Notes: generated from the sequence alone by a model not told the origin. Numbered from the stretch's first letter, positions 1 to 8,786 are shown. The stretch is 64,000 bases of DNA from Sphingomonas sp. Leaf230 (GCF_001421745.1 NZ_LMKW01000001.1:860464-924463), one strand, 5' to 3'. Numbers and translations: made by a program.

Positions 1-16
1 TACATTTATCTTGTAA

Positions 17-43
17 TTGATCTTAGTAACATACATAGATCAA
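17..43. promoter_or_regulatory. Inverted repeat upstream of the tpsB-tpsA locus
   Basis: TTGATCT (17-23) and AGATCAA (37-43) are perfect 7-base arms around a 13-base AT-rich spacer, in an unusually AT-rich stretch. The site lies about 225 bases before the probable tpsB start. It could be an operator or a promoter-proximal hairpin. No regulator can be named. Nothing else is evident in positions 1-267. Confidence 0.3.
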
Positions 44-267
44 GTATGGTGGAATAGGCCAAGCGTTGCGAACGTCGCGACGGACCGTTTCAGCCCCATG
101 ATGCCTGTTTGCATACAGACTCTTGAGACCCGATCATAATCGGGCTCCAGTGTCTTCGAAGGCTTCGTCCTTGCTTCGGACGCTCTCCCCACATTCATTG
201 AACATGGCTCCCGCTGCTGCGGATGGGAGACCCGTGCCTTCCATCCGCGGTGACTTTCGAGGTGTTC

Positions 268-1226
268 ATGTACAAGTCGACCCTTTGGGCGGCCGCGCTT
301 GCGGCTGTGAGCCCGGCTGCCTTGCTGATTTCGACGCAATCTCCGGGCTCGCCTACGGTCGCGCATCGTACCAGGCACCGATCGGCCAGGTCACGCTGGG
401 CGTCGCGTTCGCGCATCTCGAATACTCGCTGGGCAAGGAATTCGACAGCCTCGACGGCAGCGGCAACGCCGATGTCGCCAGCGTCTATGCCAGCTATCCG
501 CTGATCCGGTCGCGCGACAACAATCTGTACGTGACGCTCGGCGGCGACGTGAAGTGGTTCGAGGACAAGATCGGCATCGTCGATGTCACCACTTTCCGCC
601 GCGCGCAGGTCGTCACCGCAGGACTGAGCGGCGACGAGCACGACACGCTTCTAGGTGGCGGCTGGAGCGCATATTCGCTGAGCTATTCGGTCGGCAATCT
701 CGACATTCGCGGCGCCTATGAGCGTTCGGTCGACGCGCTGACCGCACGCACCGACGGCAGCTACGGGAAGGTCCAGTTCAGCTTCGCGCGGTTGCAGACG
801 ATCGCCGGCCCGCTCTCGCTGTTCGCCTCCGCCCGCGGGCAGATCGCGTTCAGCAACCTCGACATCTCCGAGAAGATGGAGCTGGGCGGCGCCTATGCCG
901 TCCGCGCCTATCCCGAGGGCGAGGCATACGGCGACCAGGGTTACGTCGCCACCGCCGAGGCGCGACTGGCCTTGCCGCAGGTCGTTCCGGGTGCGCTTCA
1001 GCTGTTCGGGTTCGTCGACGTCGGCGAGGTCGATTACGTCAAGCACCCGTATTTTGACGGATCGAACCATGCGAAGCGCAGCGCATACGGCGCCGGCCTG
1101 AGCTGGGCGGGGCCGTACGGTATCGCCGCCAAGGCGACCTATGCGCGAAAGCTCGGCGACGAGGACGCGACGTCGGCCCCCGACAAGTCGGGCCGCGCCT
1201 GGTTCCAGCTCTCGAAGACCTTCTGA
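268..1226 (+). pseudogene. Truncated, frame-disrupted TpsB (ShlB/FhaC/HecB) outer-membrane transporter
   Basis: TpsB proteins are Omp85-superfamily pores with two periplasmic POTRA domains and a 16-strand barrel, and they export a partner TpsA. An ATG at 268, preceded by GAGGTG, opens a good signal peptide (MYKSTLWAAALAAVSPAALL). That frame carries no further family sequence and stops at 504. The barrel half of the family appears in another frame from about position 325 (LAYGRASYQAPIG, then ASYPLIRSRD) and runs to a terminal Phe, the usual outer-membrane assembly signal. Signal peptide and barrel are therefore out of frame, and both POTRA domains plus the early strands, roughly 230 residues of a usual 550 or so, are missing. 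An internal deletion with frame disruption is the simplest reading. A shorter product starting at an alternative codon cannot be excluded. Confidence 0.65.
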
Positions 1227-1282
1227 GCGCACCAGCCCCCCCCAAATTCAGCGGCCATCCGCCGCCACCGAGGATACCGCAC

Positions 1283-3901
1283 ATGACCCCCATCCCTTCG
1301 TCGATCAGAAACACCAGTCGTCCCGCCCCCACCGTCACGCGCACGCGGCGCGGCGGGCTGTTCGGCACGACCGGCCTCGCACGGTTCGCCTGGCTGATCG
1401 GGTTCAGCCTCGCCGGCACGGTGGTGGCACGCCCGGTCGAGGCGCAGACGCTGCCGACGGGCGGCGAAGTCGTCGCGGGCCAGGCGAGCATCGCCACTGG
1501 TACCAAGTCGCTCACCGTGACGCAGACCAGCGACCGCGCGGCGATCAACTGGCAGTCCTTCTCGATCGGCAAGGGCAAGAGCGTCGTCTTCGAGCAGCCG
1601 ACCAGCAGCTCGGTCGCACTGAACCGCGTGCTTGGTTCGGACCCGTCGGTGATCCTCGGCAACCTGTCGGCGAACGGGAAGGTGTTCCTGGTCAACGCGA
1701 ACGGCATCCTGTTCGGCCAGACCGCCAACGTCAACGTCGGCGGCCTCGTGGCCTCGACGCTAAACATCTCCGACGCCGATTTCCTCGCAGGCAAGAACAG
1801 TTTCGCAGGGACAAGCGGTGCGAGCGTTCAGAACGACGGCACGATCACCGCGAAGAACGGGTATGTCGCGCTGCTTGGCGCGAACGTCGGTAACGGCGGC
1901 ACGATCAAGGCGAACTTCGGTACGGTCGTGTTGGCGGGCGGCGAGGCGATCACGCTCGACGTGGCGGGCGACGGGCTGCTCAACGTCGCGGTCGACAAGG
2001 GCGCGGTCGGCGCGCTGGTCCGCAACGGCGGACTGATCCGTGCCGACGGCGGCAAGGTCTTGATGACCGCGCAAGGAGCCGGCGACCTGCTCCACACCGC
2101 GGTCAACAACACCGGCATCGTCGAGGCGCGCACGTTGCAGAACCGCGGCGGCACGATCATGCTGCTCGGCGACATGAAGACCGGCACGGTCAGCCTCGCC
2201 GGTACGCTGGACGCCAGCGCACCGGTCGGCGGCAATGGCGGGTTCATCGAGACGTCGGCGGCCACCGTCAACGTTGCCGATAGCGCCAAGGTCTCGACCT
2301 TCGCACGGTCCGGCCTGACCGGCATGTGGTTGATCGATCCGCAGGATTACGTGATCGGCGCAGGCGGCAACATCTCGGGCTCGACGCTGTCGGCGCAGCT
2401 CGTGACGACCAGCATCACGATCAGCACGATCCCCGCGGCCGGCGACACGACGACCGGCAACGGCGACATCTTCGTCAACGACGCGGTCGCCTGGACCGCG
2501 TCGGGCGTGCCGACGACGCTGACGATGAACGCGTTTCGCGACGTCAACATCAACGCACCGATCACCGCGACCAACGGCAATATCGTCGCGTGCTGCGGCC
2601 GCGACGTGAACGTCAACGCGGACCTGACCACGACCAACGGCAGCATCCTGCTCAATGCCGGGCGCAACGTGCAGGTATTTCACGCGATCACGACGACCGA
2701 CGGCAACATCGCCTTGTGCGCAGGCCATGACGTGATGATCGATGCCGCCGTCACGCTGACCCGCGGCACCACGATCCCGGCGCAGAGCCTCGGCCTGCCG
2801 GTCGGGCTGACGCTGATCGCAGGCGCGGACGGCACCGGCCCAGGCGTCAACGGCGGCACGATCGTGTTCTCCGCGCTGTCGCCACCGACCACCGTCACCG
2901 CGGCGCCGGTGTCGATCAATTACAACCCGGTTTCGTACACCACGCCGACCGACTTCTCGACCGAGTTCGTCTTGACCGAAGGCGCAGCGATCACCCAGCG
3001 GATGCTGCTGTTCCCGACCGCGCAGAAGGTCGCCGACGGCACCAATGCGGCGGTCTTGAGCGGGTTCAACACCAACGGGACTTCGGGGTTGCCGACCGGA
3101 GTTTCGCTGGTCGCCGGCCCAGATGCGACCGCGACGTTCGACAGCACCGGCGAAGGCACGGGCATCGGGGTGAGCTTCAGCGGGTACACGCTGACCGGCG
3201 CAAACGCGGATCGGTACGCGTTGGCGAGCTCGTGCTGCGTCGCCGGGTTCCGGACTACCGGGACGATTACGGCTGCCGCCCCGGCACCTGCGCCCGCTCC
3301 GGCACCAGCGCCCGCTCCAGCACCGGCGCCCGCTCCAGCACCGGCGCCCGCTCCAGCACCGGCGCCCGCTCCAGCACCGGCGCCCGCTCCGGCACCAGCG
3401 CCCGCTCCAGCACCAGCGCCCGCTCCGGCACCAGCGCCTGCCCCGGCACCAGCGCCTGCTCCGGCTCCGGCTCCGGCTCCAGCGCCCGCCCCAGCTCCAG
3501 CTCCTGCGCCTGCCCCGGCACCAGCGCCCGCCCCTGCACCAGCGCCTGCTCCGGCACCGGCACCAACGCCGACGCCGACGCCAACCCCGACGCCTCCGCC
3601 AGTACTCGCGCCGCCCCCAACCGCGACACCGCCCGTTACCCCGGTTCCGAACCTACCGAATGCTACGCGGCCGTTTCTGGAGGTTCCGCCGGTGACGGTG
3701 CGTATCCCGACGCCGCCGACGATCGAGGTCGTCGAGGGTGGCGTGACGTATCCGACGCCAGAACGGCCCGGCACCGTGATCGTAGAAACGCCCGAAACGC
3801 CGCAGGTCGTGCAACCGGTCGTCGAGCGCCCGTTCGTGCAGCCTACGCCGCCCAACACGCCAGCCGTGCCCAATTATCCGCGGAAGCAGGCGCGTCATTG
3901 A
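1283..3901 (+). CDS. TpsA-like filamentous haemagglutinin N-terminal domain exoprotein with Ala-Pro stalk
   Basis: This 872-residue predicted exoprotein of a two-partner secretion system starts at an ATG preceded by a GAGGA site. Order: long basic N-terminus and hydrophobic signal ending near VARPVEAQ (about residues 1-54); TPS secretion domain (about 55-190) with the NANG variant of the NPNG motif (FLVNANGILFGQ) and beta-helix-type repeats; further beta-helical repeats to about 430; a degenerate YDG/MBG-like stalk domain around 550-660 (QKVADGTNAAVLSGF); an almost pure Ala-Pro tract (about 666-762) passing into Pro-Thr repeats; and a proline-rich tail of about 100 residues. It lies 56 bases after the damaged tpsB, so export may need another transporter. 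The tract is an expandable DNA minisatellite. Family assignment is firm; the function as adhesin, matrix protein or other is unknown. Confidence 0.8.
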   Translation: MTPIPSSIRNTSRPAPTVTRTRRGGLFGTTGLARFAWLIGFSLAGTVVARPVEAQTLPTGGEVVAGQASIATGTKSLTVTQTSDRAAINWQSFSIGKGKSVVFEQPTSSSVALNRVLGSDPSVILGNLSANGKVFLVNANGILFGQTANVNVGGLVASTLNISDADFLAGKNSFAGTSGASVQNDGTITAKNGYVALLGANVGNGGTIKANFGTVVLAGGEAITLDVAGDGLLNVAVDKGAVGALVRNGGLIRADGGKVLMTAQGAGDLLHTAVNNTGIVEARTLQNRGGTIMLLGDMKTGTVSLAGTLDASAPVGGNGGFIETSAATVNVADSAKVSTFARSGLTGMWLIDPQDYVIGAGGNISGSTLSAQLVTTSITISTIPAAGDTTTGNGDIFVNDAVAWTASGVPTTLTMNAFRDVNINAPITATNGNIVACCGRDVNVNADLTTTNGSILLNAGRNVQVFHAITTTDGNIALCAGHDVMIDAAVTLTRGTTIPAQSLGLPVGLTLIAGADGTGPGVNGGTIVFSALSPPTTVTAAPVSINYNPVSYTTPTDFSTEFVLTEGAAITQRMLLFPTAQKVADGTNAAVLSGFNTNGTSGLPTGVSLVAGPDATATFDSTGEGTGIGVSFSGYTLTGANADRYALASSCCVAGFRTTGTITAAAPAPAPAPAPAPAPAPAPAPAPAPAPAPAPAPAPAPAPAPAPAPAPAPAPAPAPAPAPAPAPAPAPAPAPAPAPAPAPAPAPAPAPAPAPAPAPAPTPTPTPTPTPPPVLAPPPTATPPVTPVPNLPNATRPFLEVPPVTVRIPTPPTIEVVEGGVTYPTPERPGTVIVETPETPQVVQPVVERPFVQPTPPNTPAVPNYPRKQARH
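3278..3600 (+). repeat. Ala-Pro / Pro-Thr coding minisatellite
   Basis: About 320 bases coding (Ala-Pro)n and then (Pro-Thr)n inside the TpsA gene. Near 3308-3395 an 18-base unit (GCGCCCGCTCCAGCACCG) recurs about five times almost exactly, with diverged copies after it. This kind of array can change length by slippage. It also leaves long open frames in all six frames, which are artefacts. Confidence 0.85.
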
Positions 3902-3902
3902 G

Positions 3903-4625
3903 ATGACCGGGACTGCGCGGCGTGGCGTCTCGGCCCCCGCTCGCTGGTTCGCGCGCTGGCAGGCACTGCTGGGCTGGGGAATCGTTGCGAGCGGCGGCGC
4001 CGTACCGGGCATCGCGGCGTCCCCCGCGCCGGCTGCCATTGTCGCGACCGCGGCGCTGGACGATGCCGGCCGGTTTGGCGGCGTGGCGACGTCCGACGAC
4101 GTGCGCGACATGGTGAACTGGGTGTCGACGTCGCACGACAATCACGCGCTGCCGTTCGTCGTGATCGACAAGGTGAACGCGGTCGTGCTCGCGTTCGATG
4201 GCAGCGGCAATTTACGCGGGCGGGCCCCGGCCTTGCTCGGGATGGCGCGCGGAGACACCAGCGTGCTGGGTATCGGCCAGCGTAAGCTCGCGACCATTAC
4301 GCCCGCCGAGCGCACCACGCCGGCAGGTCGCTTCCAGGCCTCGCTCGGGCGCGATTTCGAACAGGATATTCTGTGGATCGACTATGATGCCGCGCTGTCG
4401 CTGCACCGCGTGATCAAGGGGCGCCGCGTCGACGATCGCGCCGGACGGCTCGCATCGGCGACACCGAGCGACAACCGGATCTCATATGGCTGCGTGAATG
4501 TGCCGCCGGGATTTTACGACGATGTGGTGAAGCCGTTGTTCACCGGGACGGTCGGGATCGTCTATATCCTGCCTGAGACCAAGCCGCTGCGGAGCGTGTT
4601 CGCGGTGCCTGGCGAGACGAAGTAG
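3903..4625 (+). CDS. YkuD-like L,D-transpeptidase homologue (exported)
   Basis: A 240-residue protein whose ATG lies one base after the tpsA stop, so the two genes are probably co-transcribed. A hydrophobic stretch near residues 20-45 suggests export. The C-terminal half resembles the L,D-transpeptidase (YkuD) fold: SLHRV supplies a plausible His, and NRISYGCVNVP matches the catalytic S-x-G-C-x-N/R motif with the nucleophilic Cys. YkuD enzymes make 3-3 cross-links in peptidoglycan or attach proteins to it. Asn replaces the usual Arg after the Cys pair, so activity is not certain. Position behind an exoprotein with a long proline stalk hints at envelope anchoring or remodelling, but that is inference. 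Confidence 0.7.
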   Translation: MTGTARRGVSAPARWFARWQALLGWGIVASGGAVPGIAASPAPAAIVATAALDDAGRFGGVATSDDVRDMVNWVSTSHDNHALPFVVIDKVNAVVLAFDGSGNLRGRAPALLGMARGDTSVLGIGQRKLATITPAERTTPAGRFQASLGRDFEQDILWIDYDAALSLHRVIKGRRVDDRAGRLASATPSDNRISYGCVNVPPGFYDDVVKPLFTGTVGIVYILPETKPLRSVFAVPGETK

Positions 4626-4635
4626 CGGACTTCTC

Positions 4636-4760
4636 GATCCTCCCCCGCCAGGGGGAGGTGGCTGGTGCTTGCCAGACGGAGGGGGAGGACACGGAACGGG
4701 CCTGATCATGCCCTCCCCCTCCGTCGCCTTCGGCGCCACCTCCCCCTCGCGGAGAGGATC
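4636..4760. repeat. Long intergenic inverted repeat (REP-like)
   Basis: GATCCTCCCCC... at 4636 is matched by ...GAGAGGATC ending at 4760. The outer arms are about 26 bases and nearly perfect, ending in GGGGGAGGTGGC and GCCACCTCCCCC. An inner pair follows (ACGGAGGGGGAGG and CCTCCCCCTCCGT). The element fills the gap between convergent genes ending at 4625 and 4771. It looks like a sphingomonad-type intergenic palindrome and could end transcription from both sides. Confidence 0.6.
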
Positions 4761-4770
4761 AAACGTTACG

Positions 4771-5486
4771 TCACTGGCACCAAGGCCGTTCGCGGTACCA
4801 TTTCGTCAGGACGTACTTCACGCCCTGCTCGACCGGCATGCCCTGGTGAAGCGACCCAAGTTCGGCGCGCCATACTCGTCCATGTTGTTCCAGATCACGA
4901 GGTTGCCGGCTTTCGGCGCGATCATCACCCCCGCGGTCGGGTAGTTCGTGCGCCCTCCAGCCTCGGGCTCGTTGAGGAAGGTCATCGCCGACCAGGTCCG
5001 CTGGCCGCCCATCGTTACCTGGTCGAGCCAATAAGGCTGTTGGGTATCGAAGAAGTCGTGATGCGGCTTGAACTCCTGCCCGACCGCATAACGCTGCCCC
5101 TGCAACGCTTCGCCGTAGCGCGGCTCGAGCCCCGTCAGCAGGTCGAGCTTGGTCTCGACCGCAGTCACGGGCGCCGGGCCCGGATAGAGGTAGCACGTCT
5201 CGCTGGTGCGGTGCGGAGACACCGGGGCATCGCCGACGACCGGCGACGGCACGCGATTGGCCTCGATCAGCGCGATCACCGCGGCGCATTCGTCGAGCGT
5301 GAGAAAATCGCGGACGATATGAAGCTCCATGCCGTTCGCCGGCATCCGGACCGCGCCGGGATAGCACAGGATCCGATCGCGCACCTGCTCGGCAGAGTTC
5401 GCCCTGCCAAGCGCTTCGCTTTGACCATCGCGACGATCGGTCGATCGCGCGTACGAATTGGCGCCCAGGCTTTCAATATTAGTCAT
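4771..5486 (-). pseudogene. Prolyl-4-hydroxylase-like 2OG-Fe(II) oxygenase, frameshifted near the C-terminus
   Basis: P4H-type dioxygenases use Fe(II) and 2-oxoglutarate to hydroxylate prolyl or similar residues. From an ATG at 5486 (or GTG at 5513) the frame gives family sequence with the iron-binding HxD (FKPHHDFFD) and WSAMTFLNEPEAGGRT. At about 4855 the frame runs into RFTRACRSSRA and stops at 4818. The expected C-terminus, with the distal His (GSLHQGMPVEQG) and the 2OG-binding Lys/Arg region (KYVLTKWYRERPW), is intact one frame over and ends at 4771. One base added at the TTGGG run would restore a protein of about 238 residues. This is either a true recent frameshift or a base-calling error. 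No partner gene is evident. Confidence 0.75.
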
Positions 5487-5986
5487 AAAGTCCGCAATAC
5501 TCACAAGAATCACGATATGGATTATGATCTGGATCTATAAAGCAGGTTAAGTTTCGTACAACGTGCATCCTTATCAGATAACCGACGTTTATCCTGCACG
5601 ACCAACATAGGTTAGGCCGGTTGCGCGACTACATCGCGAACCGCAGCCCTCATGGATGCGCATAAGTCGCACCTACCGAAGAGTTCGGGAACATCCCCCG
5701 CTCCGCTGCCGGCGTGAGCCTTGGGTGACGCGATTGAACGACATCGGCGGAGACTATTCATGAACCCGAGATTTCTCGTGGGCGCTGGACTTTGGTCCGG
5801 CGGGCACACCACCCTGGCGGTCGCGACCGAAGCGCAGAACCAGCGCATCCCCCAGCGGATCAAGGACCGGCAGACCGAACGCTTTCGGTAGGCGCTCGCG
5901 GGTCGCGCGCTGAACGCCACCCCGACCCACCGACGTCCCCCATTCTGCTCTTGCTCGTCCTCGCGCCTCGCGGGGCCAGGATAGTC
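5487..5986. other. 500-base stretch without a convincing gene; AT-rich palindromes
   Basis: The part upstream of the oxygenase gene is AT-rich and holds the palindrome TTATCAGATAA (5571-5581), nested between CGTGCA (5562-5567) and TGCACG (5595-5600), which could be an operator or a small hairpin. A 43-codon frame at 5760-5891 has a GGCGGAG ribosome-site-like sequence but no recognisable product. I see no RNA gene or mobile element here. Confidence 0.35.
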
Positions 5987-6430
5987 ATGTTCAAAAATTT
6001 TCTCGCCGGCGCCGCCGCGGCGTTGCTCGCAGTCATCCCGCAACCCTCGGCCGCGCAGACGGTGGTATTGCCGGGCGCGCTCCTCCTCGCCGGCTACCGC
6101 GCGACCTGCGGACCGGTCGATACGATGATCCAGCCGATCAACGACATCGCCGCCGCGTACAAGGGTCGCATCATCCTCCACCCGCGCGTCCTCGACTTGC
6201 CGCGCGCACAGCAACTCTTCTGGTACACGCACGAATGCGCGCACCAGATCTTCGGGCCGGGCGAAGCCGCCGCCGATTGCTGGGCGGTACAACAGGGCAA
6301 GATCCAGGGCTGGCTCACCGGAGACGAACTGGCGAAGCTCGCCGTAACGATGCGCTACTATCCAGGTGACGCCACGCATACCGACGGTGCAGCGCGGATC
6401 GTGGCGATGGACGCTTGCTTCGCACGATAG
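5987..6430 (+). CDS. Small secreted protein with an HExxH metallopeptidase-like motif
   Basis: The start is set by the signal peptide (MFKNFLAGAAAALLAVIP then PSAAQT). The 147-residue protein carries THECAHQ, a match to the zinc-binding HExxH signature, followed by GEAAADCWAVQQG, where Glu or Asp could supply the third ligand as in small neutral zinc peptidases. Three cysteines (CGP, HEC, ADC) and one near the end suggest disulfides in the periplasm. It appears monocistronic. A small periplasmic zinc protease is plausible, but the family could not be named and no substrate is suggested. Confidence 0.6.
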   Translation: MFKNFLAGAAAALLAVIPQPSAAQTVVLPGALLLAGYRATCGPVDTMIQPINDIAAAYKGRIILHPRVLDLPRAQQLFWYTHECAHQIFGPGEAAADCWAVQQGKIQGWLTGDELAKLAVTMRYYPGDATHTDGAARIVAMDACFAR

Positions 6431-6547
6431 TCTAGCGATCTCAATGTATCTTAGAAAACCAAGACAGTAACGATAGTTCGGTATCTGTAACGCAATAACT
6501 ACTTCTGGCTGATCCAGGTCGTTGACAAGATCGCACCGACGGCTTCT

Positions 6548-6568
6548 GTATCGTTAGCGTAACGATAC
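6548..6568. promoter_or_regulatory. 21-base palindrome in the phytochrome upstream region
   Basis: GTATCGTTA-GCG-TAACGATAC is a perfect 9-base-arm dyad ending 45 bases before the kinase ATG. A further half site, TAACGATA, occurs at 6468-6475. This is the arrangement expected of an operator bound by a dimeric regulator. Confidence 0.5.
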
Positions 6569-6613
6569 GGCCCATTACGGTGTCGGATCGCCTCCGTCTG
6601 GATTGCACCCGCC

Positions 6614-8782
6614 ATGCCTGGTTCTCTACCCGAGGCGATAGACGGCGGTGCACGATCGCACGGCCCGGACGTTTCCGCCTGCGACCGCGAACCTATCCAC
6701 CGTCCTGGATCGATCCAGCCGCACGGCCTCGTCCTCGTTGCCGACGCCTGCACCTTCAAGATCATGGCGGCCGCGGGCGACATCGAAAAATTGCTGGCAC
6801 CGCATTGGCTTGGCGCGAACCTCGACGAGTTGCTCGGCCAACCTGTCTCGGCGCAACTCGCGGCCAAGCCCAACGCCAGCACGGTCGTGCTCGCGCGGAT
6901 CGTCGGCACCGAAACGCCGTTCGACGCGATCGCGCACCGCGTATCGAACACCATCGTCGTCGAACTCGAGCCCGCCCCCCTAGCGATGCCGTCCCCGATC
7001 GACGTTCTGGTGGAGATGGAGGAAGCCGCGGCGACGTTCGAACAGGCGTTCGGCTTACGCGAACTGTGCGAACGCGCCGCCAGGACGTTTCGCCAATTGA
7101 CCGGGTTCGACCGGGTGATGCTGTACCGCTTTCTCGACGATGACGCCGGGGTCGTCCTGGCCGAGGACCGCGATCCCGCGCTCGGCAGTTTCCTGAACCA
7201 GCATTTCCCGGCGTCCGACATCCCGAAACAGGCGCGCGCGCTGTACGTGCGGAACCGTGTCCGCATCATTCCCGACATCGCCTATGAACCCGCATTGCTC
7301 CGTCCAGCCGGTGCGACGCCGCTCGACATGAGCGACCTCGCGCTGCGCAGCGTATCGCCGATCCACCTGCAATATCTCGCCAACATGGGCGTCGCGGCGT
7401 CGGCGTCGGTGTCGATCGTCCGCGACGGCGCGCTGTGGGGCCTTGTCGCCTGCCACCATCCGACGCCGAAGTTCTTGCCACTGCATGTCCGGATGTCCTG
7501 CCGTGCGCTCGCCGGGAGCCTTGCCCGCCAGATTCGCGCGAAGGAGGATGCCGAACTCTACCGCGAGCGCATCCGGCTCCGCACCTCCGAGGACGCGGTC
7601 GTGCTTCGGCTCGGCAGCGATATCTCGCTCGCCGGCTTCTTCGCGACCGCGGGCGACGACATGTGCCGGATGCTGGGCGCCGACAGTTTCGCGGCGGTTC
7701 GCGGGACCGAATTGTTTGTCGCCGGTCGCTCGCCGCGGCACGACGACATTCGCGCGGTCGCCGCTCATGTGATCGATCGCGGCCGGGCGGTGCCCTTCTC
7801 GACGGATCGGCTATCGGAACAGCTGCCCGCAGCCACCGGTTTCCAGGATCTCGCCAGCGGCGTTCTCGCGGTGACGATGTCGACCGACGAGCCGACGATC
7901 CTGATCTGGTTTCGCGCCGAACAGATCGAGGTGATGAACTGGGCCGGCAACCCGCACAAGGATTTAGGCGTCGATCCTCACATCCCGTTGACACCGCGCG
8001 CGTCGTTCGAAAGCTGGAGCGAGGCGGTTCGTGGTCGATCGGTACCGTGGACCCTGTTCGAGATCGAGGCCGCCGGGCGGTTGAAGCGGACGATGTTCGA
8101 TGCCCGCCAGAACCGTCGCCTGTTCGAGGTGAACCGCGAACTCACCGCGACGATCGCCGACAATGAGAGCCTGTTGCTGCAGAAGGACTATCTCATCAAG
8201 GAGGTCCATCACCGCGTCCAGAACAGCCTGCAGCTTGTCTCCGCGTTCCTCGGCCTTCAGGCGCGGGCGGTCGGCGACGACGTGCTGACCGCGCATCTGG
8301 CGGAGGCGCAGCGTCGGCTCTCGGCGGTCGCGATGGTCCACCGCCGACTGCATTCCGACGAGCACGTCCAGGCGGTCGATCTCGCGCGGTACATCGGCGA
8401 CCTGTGTACCGAGATCAAATCGACGATGGACAAGTCATGGGGCGGCCAGATCGAGCTCGAACTCGCGCCGATCCTGATCTCCACCGATCGTGCGGTCAGC
8501 GTCGGGCTGATCCTGACCGAACTGGTGATCAACGCCAATAAATACGCTTATGCAGGCGCGTCGGGACCGATCACGATCGCGCTAGAACAGCATCGCAACC
8601 GCTTCCGGTTGATCGTCGCCGATCGCGGTCGTGGGAAGGCGAGTTCCGGGACCGGGTTCGGGTCGCGGATGCTCACGTCGATGGTCGCGCGGCTGTCCGG
8701 CACGATCGACGAGACCGACAACGATCCCGGCCTCCGCGTCACCATCGGCGCGCCGATCAACGACGACCTCCCGCACGCCTGA
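6614..8782 (+). CDS. Bacteriophytochrome sensor kinase (PAS-GAF-PHY-HisKA_2/HATPase)
   Basis: A 722-residue red/far-red light sensor. The N-terminus has the biliverdin-binding Cys (Cys23, ACDREPIHRPGSIQPHG) before the PAS domain. The GAF domain has the PASDIP motif (FPASDIPKQARALY) and the chromophore-pocket His (PIHLQYLANMG). The PHY domain has the tongue motif PRASFESW. The output is a HisKA_2-type kinase: LIKEVHHRVQNSLQL carries the phospho-acceptor at about His532, followed by ELVINANKYAYA (N box) and GTGFGSRML (G box). HisKA_2/HWE kinases in Alphaproteobacteria often feed the general stress response, but no response regulator or haem oxygenase gene lies nearby. Its stop is 4 bases from the end of the convergent EthD-like gene. 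Confidence 0.95.
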   Translation: MPGSLPEAIDGGARSHGPDVSACDREPIHRPGSIQPHGLVLVADACTFKIMAAAGDIEKLLAPHWLGANLDELLGQPVSAQLAAKPNASTVVLARIVGTETPFDAIAHRVSNTIVVELEPAPLAMPSPIDVLVEMEEAAATFEQAFGLRELCERAARTFRQLTGFDRVMLYRFLDDDAGVVLAEDRDPALGSFLNQHFPASDIPKQARALYVRNRVRIIPDIAYEPALLRPAGATPLDMSDLALRSVSPIHLQYLANMGVAASASVSIVRDGALWGLVACHHPTPKFLPLHVRMSCRALAGSLARQIRAKEDAELYRERIRLRTSEDAVVLRLGSDISLAGFFATAGDDMCRMLGADSFAAVRGTELFVAGRSPRHDDIRAVAAHVIDRGRAVPFSTDRLSEQLPAATGFQDLASGVLAVTMSTDEPTILIWFRAEQIEVMNWAGNPHKDLGVDPHIPLTPRASFESWSEAVRGRSVPWTLFEIEAAGRLKRTMFDARQNRRLFEVNRELTATIADNESLLLQKDYLIKEVHHRVQNSLQLVSAFLGLQARAVGDDVLTAHLAEAQRRLSAVAMVHRRLHSDEHVQAVDLARYIGDLCTEIKSTMDKSWGGQIELELAPILISTDRAVSVGLILTELVINANKYAYAGASGPITIALEQHRNRFRLIVADRGRGKASSGTGFGSRMLTSMVARLSGTIDETDNDPGLRVTIGAPINDDLPHA

Positions 8783-8786
8783 TCCG

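Noticed and set aside
2920..3873. Long Gly-Ala-rich open frame on the minus strand opposite the Ala-Pro tract
   Set aside because: It is the complement of the Ala-Pro repeat; repeats of this kind are open in all frames and give no family sequence.
5760..5891. Small frame of 43 codons with a GGCGGAG site
   Set aside because: No family, no signal peptide and no neighbour link. Too little evidence to call a gene.
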